Shown here one piece after another: positions 9,747-16,768 of a stretch of DNA of 30,414 nucleotides. The position numbers and the translations under genes are program-made. The stretch comes from Oscillospiraceae bacterium. Lineage in GTDB: Bacteria > Bacillota_A > Clostridia > Oscillospirales > Oscillospiraceae. Under the pieces are notes generated by a model. It made no database searches. It saw only the letters and a program-made list of their open reading frames with translations, and was not told the origin of the DNA. Within the stretch, counting starts at the first letter, position 1; each line of letters begins with the position of its first letter. The DNA lies in NCBI GenBank assembly GCA_902795095.1, contig CADBKB010000013.1, positions 1-30,414 on the forward strand, read 5' to 3'.

Positions 9747-9770
9747 AGCGGCTCAGATCACTGAGCCGCT
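9747..9770. other. Perfect stem-loop at the yqzL/recO junction
   Basis: AGCGGCTCAG and CTGAGCCGCT form a perfect 10-bp stem around a 4-nt loop. On the transcribed minus strand the loop lies within the yqzL stop region (TGA at 9758-9760) and no T-run follows, so it is not a classical terminator for the operon. On the plus strand a T-rich stretch follows (TTTGTTCTTTG), but no plus-strand gene precedes it. It may partly attenuate recO relative to era or protect a processed 3' end. Confidence 0.5.
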
Positions 9771-9853
9771 TTGTTCTTTGCGTTTCGGTACAGAAGATAG
9801 GCCTCCGGCGCGCCGGTTTCCAGGAAAAGGGACCAGTACAGCTTTGTATCCAT
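9758..9853 (-). CDS. yqzL: YqzL family small protein
   Basis: A 31-codon reading frame between era and recO, the usual place of yqzL in Firmicutes. It starts MDTKLYWSLFLETGAPEAY and continues with LLYRNAKNKAAQ, matching the YqzL pattern of an aromatic N-terminus, a TG(x)xEAYLLY core and a charged end. Length is slightly below the usual 40-50 residues. The ATG at 9853 is preceded by GGAGG (9860-9864) at good spacing, supporting translation. No biochemical function is established for the family. The stop lies inside a perfect stem-loop. Confidence 0.75.
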   Translation of the reverse strand: MDTKLYWSLFLETGAPEAYLLYRNAKNKAAQ

Positions 9854-9915
9854 GGCAAACCTCCGTAGCATCCTATGCATAGGTTTACCGGGATGGCCGG
9901 CGCTCATGCTGAGAA

Positions 9916-10803
9916 TTATTGGTCGTAGCCGAAATTGCGGATCATGCGGGCGTTGTCCCGCCAGTTTTCGCGCACCTTCACCCAGGTCTGCAGGTAGACC
10001 TTCGCGCCGAAGAAGCGCTCGCAGTCCACCCGGGCCATGGTGCTGATCTTTTTCAGCATTTCGCCGTGCTTGCCGATGATGATGCCCTTGTGGCTGGCCT
10101 TTTCGCAGTAGATGGTGGCGTCCACATCCAGGATGCCGTCCTCACGCTCGGAAAAACGCTCGATTTCCACAGCGGTGCCGTGGGGCACCTCCCGTTCCAG
10201 GCACCACAGCAGCTTCTCCCGCAGGATCTCCGCGGCGATCTGGCGCTCGGGCTGATCGGTGATCATGTCGTCGGGGAAGAGGTGGGGCCCCTCCACGGCG
10301 AACGCGGCGCATTCCTCCAGCAGCACGTCCAGCCCCTCGCGGTTTTTCGCGCTGATGGGCACGATGGCGGCAAAGTCATACAGGGCGCTGTAGACGGCGA
10401 TGACCTCCAGAAGGGCCTCCTTCTCCACCGTGTCGATCTTGTTGATGACCAGGATCGCGGGGATGCGGGAAGCCTTGAGCTGCTCGACCAGACCCAGCTC
10501 CTGGGGGCCGGGATTGGCGATGGGCTCCACCAGCAGCATGACCGCGTCCACATCGGCGACGCTCTCCCTGACCACGTCCACCATGTAGCTGCCCAGGCGG
10601 GTGCGGGGCTTGTGGAAGCCCGGGGTGTCGAGAAAGACATACTGCGTTTCGTTGCGGTTTACGATGCCGTAGATGCGGCTGCGGGTGGTCTGGGGCTTGT
10701 GGGATACGATGGCGATCTTCTCGCCGACCAGGGCGTTGATGAGGGTGGATTTGCCCACGTTGGGCCGGCCGGCAATGGTGATCATGGCGGATTTTTCGTT
10801 CAT
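9916..10803 (-). CDS. era: GTPase Era
   Basis: Era is an essential GTPase that binds the 3' end of 16S rRNA and helps mature the 30S subunit. At 295 residues the length is typical. The G1 P-loop GRPNVGKST is at residues 12-20, G2 lies in the KPQTTRSRIYGI switch I, G3 is DTPG followed by the Era-type FHKPRTRLGSYM, G4 is NKID, and SAKNREGLD gives G5. The C-terminal KH RNA-binding domain has GIIIGKHGEMLKKI. The ATG at 10803 has GAGG upstream. It follows ybeY by 12 bp, a coupling that fits their shared role in 16S rRNA 3'-end maturation. Confidence 0.97.
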   Translation of the reverse strand: MNEKSAMITIAGRPNVGKSTLINALVGEKIAIVSHKPQTTRSRIYGIVNRNETQYVFLDTPGFHKPRTRLGSYMVDVVRESVADVDAVMLLVEPIANPGPQELGLVEQLKASRIPAILVINKIDTVEKEALLEVIAVYSALYDFAAIVPISAKNREGLDVLLEECAAFAVEGPHLFPDDMITDQPERQIAAEILREKLLWCLEREVPHGTAVEIERFSEREDGILDVDATIYCEKASHKGIIIGKHGEMLKKISTMARVDCERFFGAKVYLQTWVKVRENWRDNARMIRNFGYDQ

Positions 10804-10815
10804 TTTTTGTCCTCT

Positions 10816-11310
10816 TTATCTTGAAAGGTCGATTTTTTGCAATATTTCCTCTTCACGCTGCCGCATCTGCGCCTTCATGGGGCCTTCGTCAAGATGGTCA
10901 TAGCCCAGCAGATGCAGCACGGAGTGGACGGTGAGATAGCCGATTTCCCGCTTGAGGCTGTGGCCGTATTCCCTGGCCTGGGCCTTGGCGTGCTCCAGGG
11001 AGATGGCCATGTCGCCCAGGGGCAGCAGCCCCGTCTGGGGGTCGAGACAGCCGCTCAGATCCGCCGGAAGCTGACCGGGGATGAACTCGAACATGGGGAA
11101 CGACAGCACGTCCGTGGCGGCGTCCACGCCGCGGGCGGCGGCGTTGATGGCCCGGATGCCTTTGTCGTCGGTGACGAGGACGTTGATCTCACAGTCGGCG
11201 TTCACGCCCTGGGCGGCCAGGGCAGCGCGGATACATTTGCGCAGGTGCAGATTCAGCCCGACGGAGTCCAGCCGCCGGTGGGCGAAGGAGATGACGATGC
11301 GATGATTCAT
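10816..11310 (-). CDS. ybeY: Endoribonuclease YbeY
   Basis: YbeY is a single-strand-specific, zinc-dependent endoribonuclease in 16S rRNA maturation and ribosome quality control. The zinc motif HSVLHLLGYDH (HxxxHxxGxDH) is at about residues 129-139, and LNVLVTDDKGIRAINAA plus DVLSFPMFE are the family-specific upstream segments. The 164-residue length is normal. Its ATG overlaps the phoH stop by 4 bp (ATGA), so the two are translationally coupled. Confidence 0.96.
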   Translation of the reverse strand: MNHRIVISFAHRRLDSVGLNLHLRKCIRAALAAQGVNADCEINVLVTDDKGIRAINAAARGVDAATDVLSFPMFEFIPGQLPADLSGCLDPQTGLLPLGDMAISLEHAKAQAREYGHSLKREIGYLTVHSVLHLLGYDHLDEGPMKAQMRQREEEILQKIDLSR

Positions 11311-12305
11311 GGCCGTTTCCTCTTGAATGTCTTGCCCGGGGCCTTCGGACCCTCGTGGCGCTTTTCATAGCTGTCGTAGGCTGCTACGATCCGCTGCACC
11401 AGGGCGTGGCGCACCACGTCCGCCGCGCTCAGGCGGCAGATGGCGATGTCCTCCACGTTTTCCAGCACGCGGATGGCGTCCTTGAGGCCGGAGGTCTTGT
11501 CGGCGGGCAGGTCGATCTGGGTGATGTCGCCGGTGATGACGATCTTTGAGCCGAAGCCCAGGCGGGTCAGGAACATCTTCATCTGCTCCCGGGTGGTGTT
11601 CTGGGCCTCGTCGAGGATGATGAAGCTGCTGTCCAGGGTCCGGCCTCGCATGTAGGCCAGCGGCGCGACCTCGATGGAGCCCCGCTCGATGTATTTCTGA
11701 TAGGTCTCGGGGCCCAGCATGTCGAACAGAGCGTCATACAGCGGCCGAAGATAGGGGTCGACCTTGTCCTGCAGGTCGCCGGGCAGGAAGCCCAGGCGTT
11801 CGCCGGCCTCCACCGCGGGGCGGGTGAGGATGATGCGGTCCACCTCCCGGCTGCGGAAGGCGGCCACCGCCGCCGCCACGGCCAGATAGGTCTTGCCGGT
11901 ACCGGCGGGGCCCACGCCGATGGTGACGGTGTTCTTCAGAATGGCCTTCATGTATTTCTGCTGGCCGACGGTCTTGGCCTTGATGGGCTTGCCCTTGGCG
12001 GTGATGCACACCACGTCCCGCGACATCTGCTGCACCTGGTCGTCGTTGCCCTCGCTGACCAGGGTGATGAGATAGCGCACCTTCTGCTCGTCGATGGTCT
12101 CGCCCTTGGCGGCAAGCTGCATCAGCGCCTGGATGGTGCGGGCGGCCTTGTCGGTGCTCTCTTCGTCGCCGGAGATCTTCAGCTCCATACCGCGGTTGGC
12201 GATATGTACGCCGAAGGCCTGCTCGATGCGCAGGATATTTTCGTCGAACGAACCGAACACATCAATGAGCTGTTCCATCCGTTCCGCGTTGATCACTCTT
12301 TCCAT
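11307..12305 (-). CDS. phoH: PhoH-like ATPase
   Basis: A cytosolic P-loop ATPase of the PhoH/YbeZ group, found next to ybeY in most bacteria and thought to act with it in RNA metabolism. The 332-residue protein has an N-terminal KH-like nucleic-acid binding region (FGVHIANRGMELKISGDEES), Walker A GPAGTGKTY near residues 131-139, the PAVEAGERLGFLPGD motif, and Walker B FIILDEAQNTT near residue 229, all intact. The ATG at 12305 lies inside the 3' end of yqfD (44-bp overlap). Confidence 0.95.
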   Translation of the reverse strand: MERVINAERMEQLIDVFGSFDENILRIEQAFGVHIANRGMELKISGDEESTDKAARTIQALMQLAAKGETIDEQKVRYLITLVSEGNDDQVQQMSRDVVCITAKGKPIKAKTVGQQKYMKAILKNTVTIGVGPAGTGKTYLAVAAAVAAFRSREVDRIILTRPAVEAGERLGFLPGDLQDKVDPYLRPLYDALFDMLGPETYQKYIERGSIEVAPLAYMRGRTLDSSFIILDEAQNTTREQMKMFLTRLGFGSKIVITGDITQIDLPADKTSGLKDAIRVLENVEDIAICRLSAADVVRHALVQRIVAAYDSYEKRHEGPKAPGKTFKRKRP

Positions 12306-13494
12306 GTTGCTCTAACTCCAGTATGGGGATCTCGGCACTGCGGGCGATCATCTCGCGGCAGTGCGCGGTTTTGATGAGGCGATACACGCCGCCGTCGGTA
12401 CGCAGGGCGGTGTCCGCGGCGGTGACCCGGCCGGCGACCATCGCCTCGGCAAGGAGACGGTCGGCGCAGCGCTCCAGCAGCCGGGCCGCGGCGCCCTCTT
12501 CCAGGGGCGCGGAACGCCGGACCGCGGGGCGGCAGGTCTCGACGCAGAGGCCCAGGGGGACCTCCACGCCGCCGGGCAGGCGCATAGTACCTCTGCTTAT
12601 CATTTTAACACAACCGTCCATCATAATTCCACTGTTTCCGAAGATTTTTATTCTTTTTCTTCCGGCGCACAGCCACAGGCAGACGCTGGCGGGCCCCTCG
12701 GCCTCGAACTGCGTGCGATACGCGGGGGTCCGGACCTCCACGGCGCGTCGGGTATCGGCGTATACCTCTCCCAGCGCTCTGGTGGCGACACGCAGCCGCT
12801 CCAGATCCACCATGCCGGAGATCAGCACATCCCCCGCCCGGACGGCGTTGCCGGGGGCGCACAGAGCCTGGCCGTTCAACGCCTCCACCTCCGTGATAAC
12901 GCCGTCGGTGCAGGCGATCAGATCCGCGGCCCCGGTACGCAGCGTGGGCGCGCGGGGCCGGGTACGCTCCGCCACCTGGACGTCAGCGCGCATGCCTGAC
13001 CAGTTCACGCCCACCCAGCGCAGCTCCGGCACCAGGCGCAGCATGCCGTTGCGGATCTGCTCGGAGTTCAGGGAGGGACCCCAGGCGCCGAAGCGGACCC
13101 CCAGGGTGTCCAGGGCCCGGCGGACCCGGATCTCCTCCACGGCTTCGCAGCCGCGGATATCGACCCGCACGACGGTGTTGGAGGCGACGATCGCCAGCAC
13201 CAGAGCCAGGGGCAGGCCCAGCAGCAGCGCCAACCGCGTCCGGAGGCGGGCGGCGTCCCGCCGCACACTGCGCAGGGCGGTGAACTCAGCCTCACATTGG
13301 CAGCGGCAGATGATATCGCGGGCGGCGTCGGCGTCAGCGCGGCGAAGGCGCAGCGTCAAGGTATAGTCGTCCGTTTTTTTCACCGCCCATACGGGGATCC
13401 CGGCCCGGAGCAGGGCGTCCAGGCACCGCTCAGGGGCGCAGCCCCGCAATCGCGCCAGGTATACGCCACGAATATAATCTGTCAGCCGGCTCAT
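12262..13494 (-). CDS. yqfD: Sporulation protein YqfD
   Basis: YqfD-family membrane protein; in Bacillus yqfC-yqfD is mother-cell (sigma-E) expressed and needed for efficient sporulation. This frame is open far upstream, but the real start is the ATG at 13494 (MSRLTDYIRG), which overlaps the yqfC stop by 4 bp (ATGA). That gives 410 residues, normal for the family. An N-terminal FlpD/SpoIVA-like soluble region (1-80) is followed by one transmembrane helix near 86-108 (LALLLGLPLALVLAIV) and a large domain expected outside the mother-cell membrane, with the conserved VGVNWSGMRADVQVAE segment. The 3' end overlaps phoH by 44 bp. The canonical pgpH (yqfF), usual after phoH in Firmicutes, is absent here. 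Confidence 0.9.
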   Translation of the reverse strand: MSRLTDYIRGVYLARLRGCAPERCLDALLRAGIPVWAVKKTDDYTLTLRLRRADADAARDIICRCQCEAEFTALRSVRRDAARLRTRLALLLGLPLALVLAIVASNTVVRVDIRGCEAVEEIRVRRALDTLGVRFGAWGPSLNSEQIRNGMLRLVPELRWVGVNWSGMRADVQVAERTRPRAPTLRTGAADLIACTDGVITEVEALNGQALCAPGNAVRAGDVLISGMVDLERLRVATRALGEVYADTRRAVEVRTPAYRTQFEAEGPASVCLWLCAGRKRIKIFGNSGIMMDGCVKMISRGTMRLPGGVEVPLGLCVETCRPAVRRSAPLEEGAAARLLERCADRLLAEAMVAGRVTAADTALRTDGGVYRLIKTAHCREMIARSAEIPILELEQHGKSDQRGTDGTAH

Positions 13495-13772
13495 GGCGCA
13501 GTCTCCAGGGTCACGCAGCGAAGCTTTCCGCGGATCACCGTGCAGCCGGGGTTCATCAGCGTCACCCTGAGGTCCCTGCCCTCCACGCACACACAGCCCC
13601 GGCCGGTGCGCACCTCGATGCGCTCCGGCCCGTAGTGCCGGATGCCCCGGTGGCCCTCCACGGTGAGCTGACGGTCGCCGCTGAGCAGCACCTGGGGCTC
13701 GCGGATCACGGCCTGGCCCGGGAGATCCAGCCGCTCGGAGAGCCGGACGAACAGTTTTTCCGGTTTGAACAT
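13491..13772 (-). CDS. yqfC: Sporulation protein YqfC
   Basis: A 93-residue soluble protein upstream of yqfD, as in nearly all spore formers. After LPGQAVIREPQVLLSG it has short beta strands (RQLTVEGHRGIRHYGPERI) and RCVTLE at the end, the usual YqfC/YabP-like pattern of a small beta-rich protein. The ATG at 13772 follows GGAGG at ideal spacing, which rejects the longer open frame to 14093. It is the first gene of the long minus-strand run and faces the YlbJ-like gene across 76 bp. No clear sigma-A promoter is visible there, which fits sporulation-specific transcription, but a sigma-E site could not be assigned with confidence. Confidence 0.88.
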   Translation of the reverse strand: MFKPEKLFVRLSERLDLPGQAVIREPQVLLSGDRQLTVEGHRGIRHYGPERIEVRTGRGCVCVEGRDLRVTLMNPGCTVIRGKLRCVTLETAP

Positions 13773-13848
13773 GTTGCCACCTCCGGTGAATCCTATGCGC
13801 CGGGGCATGATTTTTGCATCGGAGCATACCATGGCAGGGGGTGACAGG

Positions 13849-14958
13849 ATGCGAAAAAGGGGAGAGGTCCCGGTGATCCTGGCGCTGCTGGTGCTGCTGA
13901 TGCTTCGGGCAGACGCGGCGCGGCAGGCGGCGGCCGGCGCAGTGCAGCAGGCTCTGGCGGTGGTATTTCCGTCGCTGTTTCCGTTTTTTGTCCTGTCCCG
14001 GCGGCTGACAAGCCGCGGCCTTCGTCTGCCTGCGGGGGCGGACAGGCTCTGCCTGCGGCTGCTGGGCGTGCCGGCGACGGGTGCGTTTGTCATGGGCCTG
14101 TGCGGCGGCTATCCCCTGGGGGTCTATACGGCCTGCGAACGGTACAGAAGCGGCTCTCTGACGAAGGAACAGACTCGGCGGCTGCTTCTTTTTTGCAACA
14201 ATACCGGCCCCGCCATCTTCTTCGGCATGATCGGCGCCCGGCTGTTCCCGGAGCCCGGCCTCTGCGCCTGGCTGTTTGGGATCCATGCTCTGAGCGCTGT
14301 CCTCACCGCGCTGGTATTCTCCGGTACCGCGCCGGGCGTGCAATCTGCGCGATGCAATGCCGCGGCCGGGGCGGAGGGCTTGATGGAATCCGTCGGCCGG
14401 GCGGCAACGGCCTGCGCCCGGCTGTGCGCCTGTGTGGTGTTCGTCTCGGTGCTGCTGCGGTTGGCCCTGGATCTGCCCCCGGTTCAATGGCTGCTTGCAC
14501 GTCTGCCGGTGGAGCGGGCGGTATCCGAGGCGCTGATCTGCATATTTGCGGATCTGCCCAGCGGCCTGCGGGCGCTGGAATCGGTGGGAGATCCGACGAT
14601 CAGGCTTGTTTTGTGCGCCGGCGCTGTGGGCTGGGGCGGCATGTGCGTGCATCTGCAGGCGGCGGATCTTTGGCAGGGCGCGGGTATCGCGCCCCGGGGC
14701 TATTTTGCCGCGAAAGCGTTTCAGACGGGTTGCGCCTGCGCCCTGGCAGCGGTTCCGGCGCGTCCGGCGCCGGGCGCGGCGCCGCCTCTCTGGCCCGCTG
14801 TGATGGTAATTGCTTTTGCATGCGCGAAAAAAGCATTGGATATTTTGCCCGCCATGCGTTATAATGTAGAAAACGAAGGAAAAAGGAGGCGGCGACATGC
14901 TGTTTCGCAGAAAGATCGAGCGGGCCTGCGCCTACTGCGCCCGGGCCGCGCGCATTGA
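13849..14958 (+). CDS. YlbJ-like sporulation integral membrane protein
   Basis: A polytopic membrane protein of about 369 residues with the YlbJ/nucleoside-recognition (Gate) pattern: an N-terminal helix (VILALLVLLML), VVFPSLFPFFVLSRRL, the glycine motif GLCGGYPLGVYT, then LLFCNNTGPAIFFGMIG, which matches the conserved FCNxSGPxFxxG of YlbJ. In Bacillus YlbJ is sigma-E-dependent and affects spore cortex. The ATG at 13849 has GGGGGTGA just upstream; an alternative in-frame ATG at 13831 after GGAG would add six residues. It is divergent from yqfCD, another sporulation pair. The C-terminal tail (RRRRHAVSQK to GRAH) is basic and overlaps the next gene by 62 bp. Confidence 0.82.
   Translation: MRKRGEVPVILALLVLLMLRADAARQAAAGAVQQALAVVFPSLFPFFVLSRRLTSRGLRLPAGADRLCLRLLGVPATGAFVMGLCGGYPLGVYTACERYRSGSLTKEQTRRLLLFCNNTGPAIFFGMIGARLFPEPGLCAWLFGIHALSAVLTALVFSGTAPGVQSARCNAAAGAEGLMESVGRAATACARLCACVVFVSVLLRLALDLPPVQWLLARLPVERAVSEALICIFADLPSGLRALESVGDPTIRLVLCAGAVGWGGMCVHLQAADLWQGAGIAPRGYFAAKAFQTGCACALAAVPARPAPGAAPPLWPAVMVIAFACAKKALDILPAMRYNVENEGKRRRRHAVSQKDRAGLRLLRPGRAH
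14836..14865 (+). promoter_or_regulatory. Candidate promoter for the 68-residue Cys protein
   Basis: TTGGAT (14836-14841) and a perfect TATAAT (14860-14865) are 18 bp apart, inside the 3' part of the YlbJ-like gene and about 30 bp before the next start codon. This suggests the small gene is also transcribed on its own in vegetative cells. Confidence 0.55.
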
Positions 14959-15103
14959 CGACGATACCGTCGCCTGCAGGCGGAAGGGCCCTGTCCCGGC
15001 GGAGGGAAGCTGCCGCCGCTTCAAATACGATCCGCTCAAGCGCATCCCCGAGCGGCCCCACGCCGGGCTGCCCGTGGACGACGAAGCGGACTACAGCCTG
15101 TAA
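14897..15103 (+). CDS. Small conserved Cys-containing protein of unknown function
   Basis: A 68-residue protein with AAGGAGG well placed before its ATG. Four cysteines in the first half (CAYC near residues 11-14, then single Cys near 27 and 39) could bind a metal, and RRFKYDPLKRIPER looks like a conserved clostridial tail. I do not recognise a named function. It ends 4 nt before the bidirectional stem-loop shared with the convergent zinc-ribbon gene. Confidence 0.7.
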   Translation: MLFRRKIERACAYCARAARIDDDTVACRRKGPVPAEGSCRRFKYDPLKRIPERPHAGLPVDDEADYSL

Positions 15104-15106
15104 AAA

Positions 15107-15132
15107 ACCGGCTGCGCATCTGCGCAGCCGGT
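15107..15132. terminator. Rho-independent terminator between convergent small genes
   Basis: ACCGGCTGCGCA and TGCGCAGCCGGT form a perfect 12-bp stem. On the minus strand the stem is followed by TTTTTT, a good intrinsic terminator for the obgE/zinc-ribbon transcript. On the plus strand only a weak T-rich tail follows (CATTGTT), so termination of the 68-residue gene would be less efficient. Confidence 0.85.
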
Positions 15133-15137
15133 CATTG

Positions 15138-15362
15138 TTATCTATGGGCTTTTTTGGATTTTTTGACCTTTTCCAGGTCCTCGCGGCCGATCCACTCCTC
15201 GGTGAAGCCGCACGTGCAGCAGATATAGCGGTTGACCTTCACCGCGGTGAACACCGTGGCGCCGATCATGACATTGTTGCCGCTGCCGTAGGGACCGGTG
15301 TAGCCGTCGATCACGTAGATTTCATTGCTGCCGCACTTGGGGCAGATCCGCGTTGCGTTCAT
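15138..15362 (-). CDS. Small zinc-ribbon protein of unknown function
   Basis: A 74-residue protein with two Cys pairs, CPKC near residue 7 and CCTC near residue 48, the spacing of a zinc ribbon. Between them lies a Gly/Asn-rich hydrophobic segment (YGSGNNVMIGATVF). The C-terminus is Lys-rich (LEKVKKSKKAHR). The ATG at 15362 has AAAGGAGG at good spacing; the open frame extends further upstream but only in the shadow of obgE. It lies 10 bp after obgE, so it is the last gene of that transcript. Similar small zinc ribbons are common in clostridia without known function. Confidence 0.8.
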   Translation of the reverse strand: MNATRICPKCGSNEIYVIDGYTGPYGSGNNVMIGATVFTAVKVNRYICCTCGFTEEWIGREDLEKVKKSKKAHR

Positions 15363-15372
15363 GGCGCCTCCT

Positions 15373-16647
15373 TTACCGCTCGTAGGTGAATTCGTAGTCG
15401 TCCAGGCAGACCGTGTCGCCGTCCTGGATGCCCTGGGCCTCCAGCCGGTCGAACAGGCCGCAGCGGCGCAGCTGCCGGTCGAAGTACATCCGGGATTCGT
15501 AGTCGTCGAAGTTGATATCCGCAATGAGCCGGGACAGCCAGGGGCCGGTGACCAGCCAGTAGTCGTCCTGGTGCTGGATTTTGAGCTCGTCCGGGCTGCC
15601 TGCCTCGGCCAGGGGCTTGACATACTCCGGCTCGTAGACGATGACCGGGGGCAGGGAAGCGAGTCTGCCGGCAATTGCCCGCATGAGCTGCTTCGTGCCC
15701 TGGGTGGTGGCAGCAGAGATCTCATAGAACTCATAGCCGCGCCCGGTCACGTAGGAGCGCAGACGCTCCAGGTTGTCGCTGTCCAGGGGCAGCAGGTCGC
15801 ATTTGTTGGCAGCAACCAGCATGGGCCGCGCGGCCAGGTCGGGGGAGTACTGGGCCAGCTCCTCGTTGATCCGGTCGAAATCCTCCACGGGATCCCGGCC
15901 CTCGCTGCCGGATACGTCCACGATGTGCACGATCAGGCGGCAGCGGTCGATGTGGCGCAGGAAATCGTGGCCCAGGCCCGCGCCCTCCGCCGCGCCCTCG
16001 ATGATGCCGGGGATGTCCGCCATGACGAAGGACACGCCGTCGTCCACATAGATGACGCCCAGGTTGGGGTAGAGGGTGGTGAAGTGATAGTTGGCGATCT
16101 TGGGGTGGGCGTTGGACGTGACGGAGAGCAGGGTGGATTTGCCCACGTTGGGGAAGCCCACCAGGCCCACGTCCGCCAGCAGCTTGAGCTCCAGGATCAC
16201 GTCGTGCTCCTCGCCGGGGGCGCCGGATTTGGCAAAGCGCGGCACCTGCCGGGTGGGGGTGGCGAAGTGCTTGTTGCCCCAGCCGCCGCGGCCGCCCTTG
16301 CAGAGCACATAGTCCTCGCTGGAGGACATGTCCCGGATCACCTCGCCGGTCTCGGCGTCGCGCACCACGGTGCCGCGGGGCACCTTGATGACGAGGTCCT
16401 CGCCCCGCTTGCCGGAGCGGCGGGCGCCCTGCCCGTCCTGCCCGTTGGGGGCGGTATATTTTCTTTTATAACGGAAGTCCATCAGGGTGGAGAGGTTGTC
16501 GTCCACCCGCAGCACGATCGAGCCGCCGTGGCCGCCGTCGCCGCCGTCGGGCCCGCCCGCGGCCACGTATTTCTCCCGGTGGAAGGCCACCGCGCCGTTG
16601 CCGCCGCTGCCGGCCTTGACGAAGATCCGTACCTTATCTACAAACAT
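15373..16647 (-). CDS. obgE: GTPase ObgE/CgtA
   Basis: Obg is an essential GTPase in 50S subunit assembly and stress or sporulation control. The 424-residue protein has the glycine-rich Obg fold (1-158: KAGSGGNGAVAFHREKYV, GGPDGGDGG), the G domain with G1 FPNVGKST at about 164-171, switch I YHFTTLYPNLG, G3 DIPG, G4 NKCD, and a C-terminal OCT domain (about 345-424) ending in DDYEFTYER. The ATG at 16647 with AGGAGG at good spacing was chosen; the frame is open 28 codons upstream but that part lacks Obg similarity. In most Firmicutes obg directly follows rpmA; here an orphan gene and a terminator separate them. Confidence 0.96.
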   Translation of the reverse strand: MFVDKVRIFVKAGSGGNGAVAFHREKYVAAGGPDGGDGGHGGSIVLRVDDNLSTLMDFRYKRKYTAPNGQDGQGARRSGKRGEDLVIKVPRGTVVRDAETGEVIRDMSSSEDYVLCKGGRGGWGNKHFATPTRQVPRFAKSGAPGEEHDVILELKLLADVGLVGFPNVGKSTLLSVTSNAHPKIANYHFTTLYPNLGVIYVDDGVSFVMADIPGIIEGAAEGAGLGHDFLRHIDRCRLIVHIVDVSGSEGRDPVEDFDRINEELAQYSPDLAARPMLVAANKCDLLPLDSDNLERLRSYVTGRGYEFYEISAATTQGTKQLMRAIAGRLASLPPVIVYEPEYVKPLAEAGSPDELKIQHQDDYWLVTGPWLSRLIADINFDDYESRMYFDRQLRRCGLFDRLEAQGIQDGDTVCLDDYEFTYER

Positions 16648-16768
16648 AATTCCTCCTGACTCGGGATGATCGATTGGATCAAAGGCGATCATTTGCCCGT
16701 TGTCCCGATTCCTTGTGAAACGAATATCCAATGGAACGCCGATCGTCTGCGCCTGTCCGGCGCGGCGG

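Noticed and set aside
13773..13848. Possible sigma-E promoters in the yqfC/YlbJ-like gap
   Set aside because: Only partial matches (CATACCAT with a poorly spaced -35); too weak to list as a feature.
13495..14898. Very long open frame upstream of yqfD (878 codons in total)
   Set aside because: It runs opposite to the YlbJ-like gene and across yqfC; high GC removes stop codons by chance. Only the part from 13494 is YqfD.
16648..16731. In-frame 28-codon extension upstream of obgE
   Set aside because: Canonical Obg N-terminus and an ideal AGGAGG fix the start at 16647; the extension has no Obg similarity.
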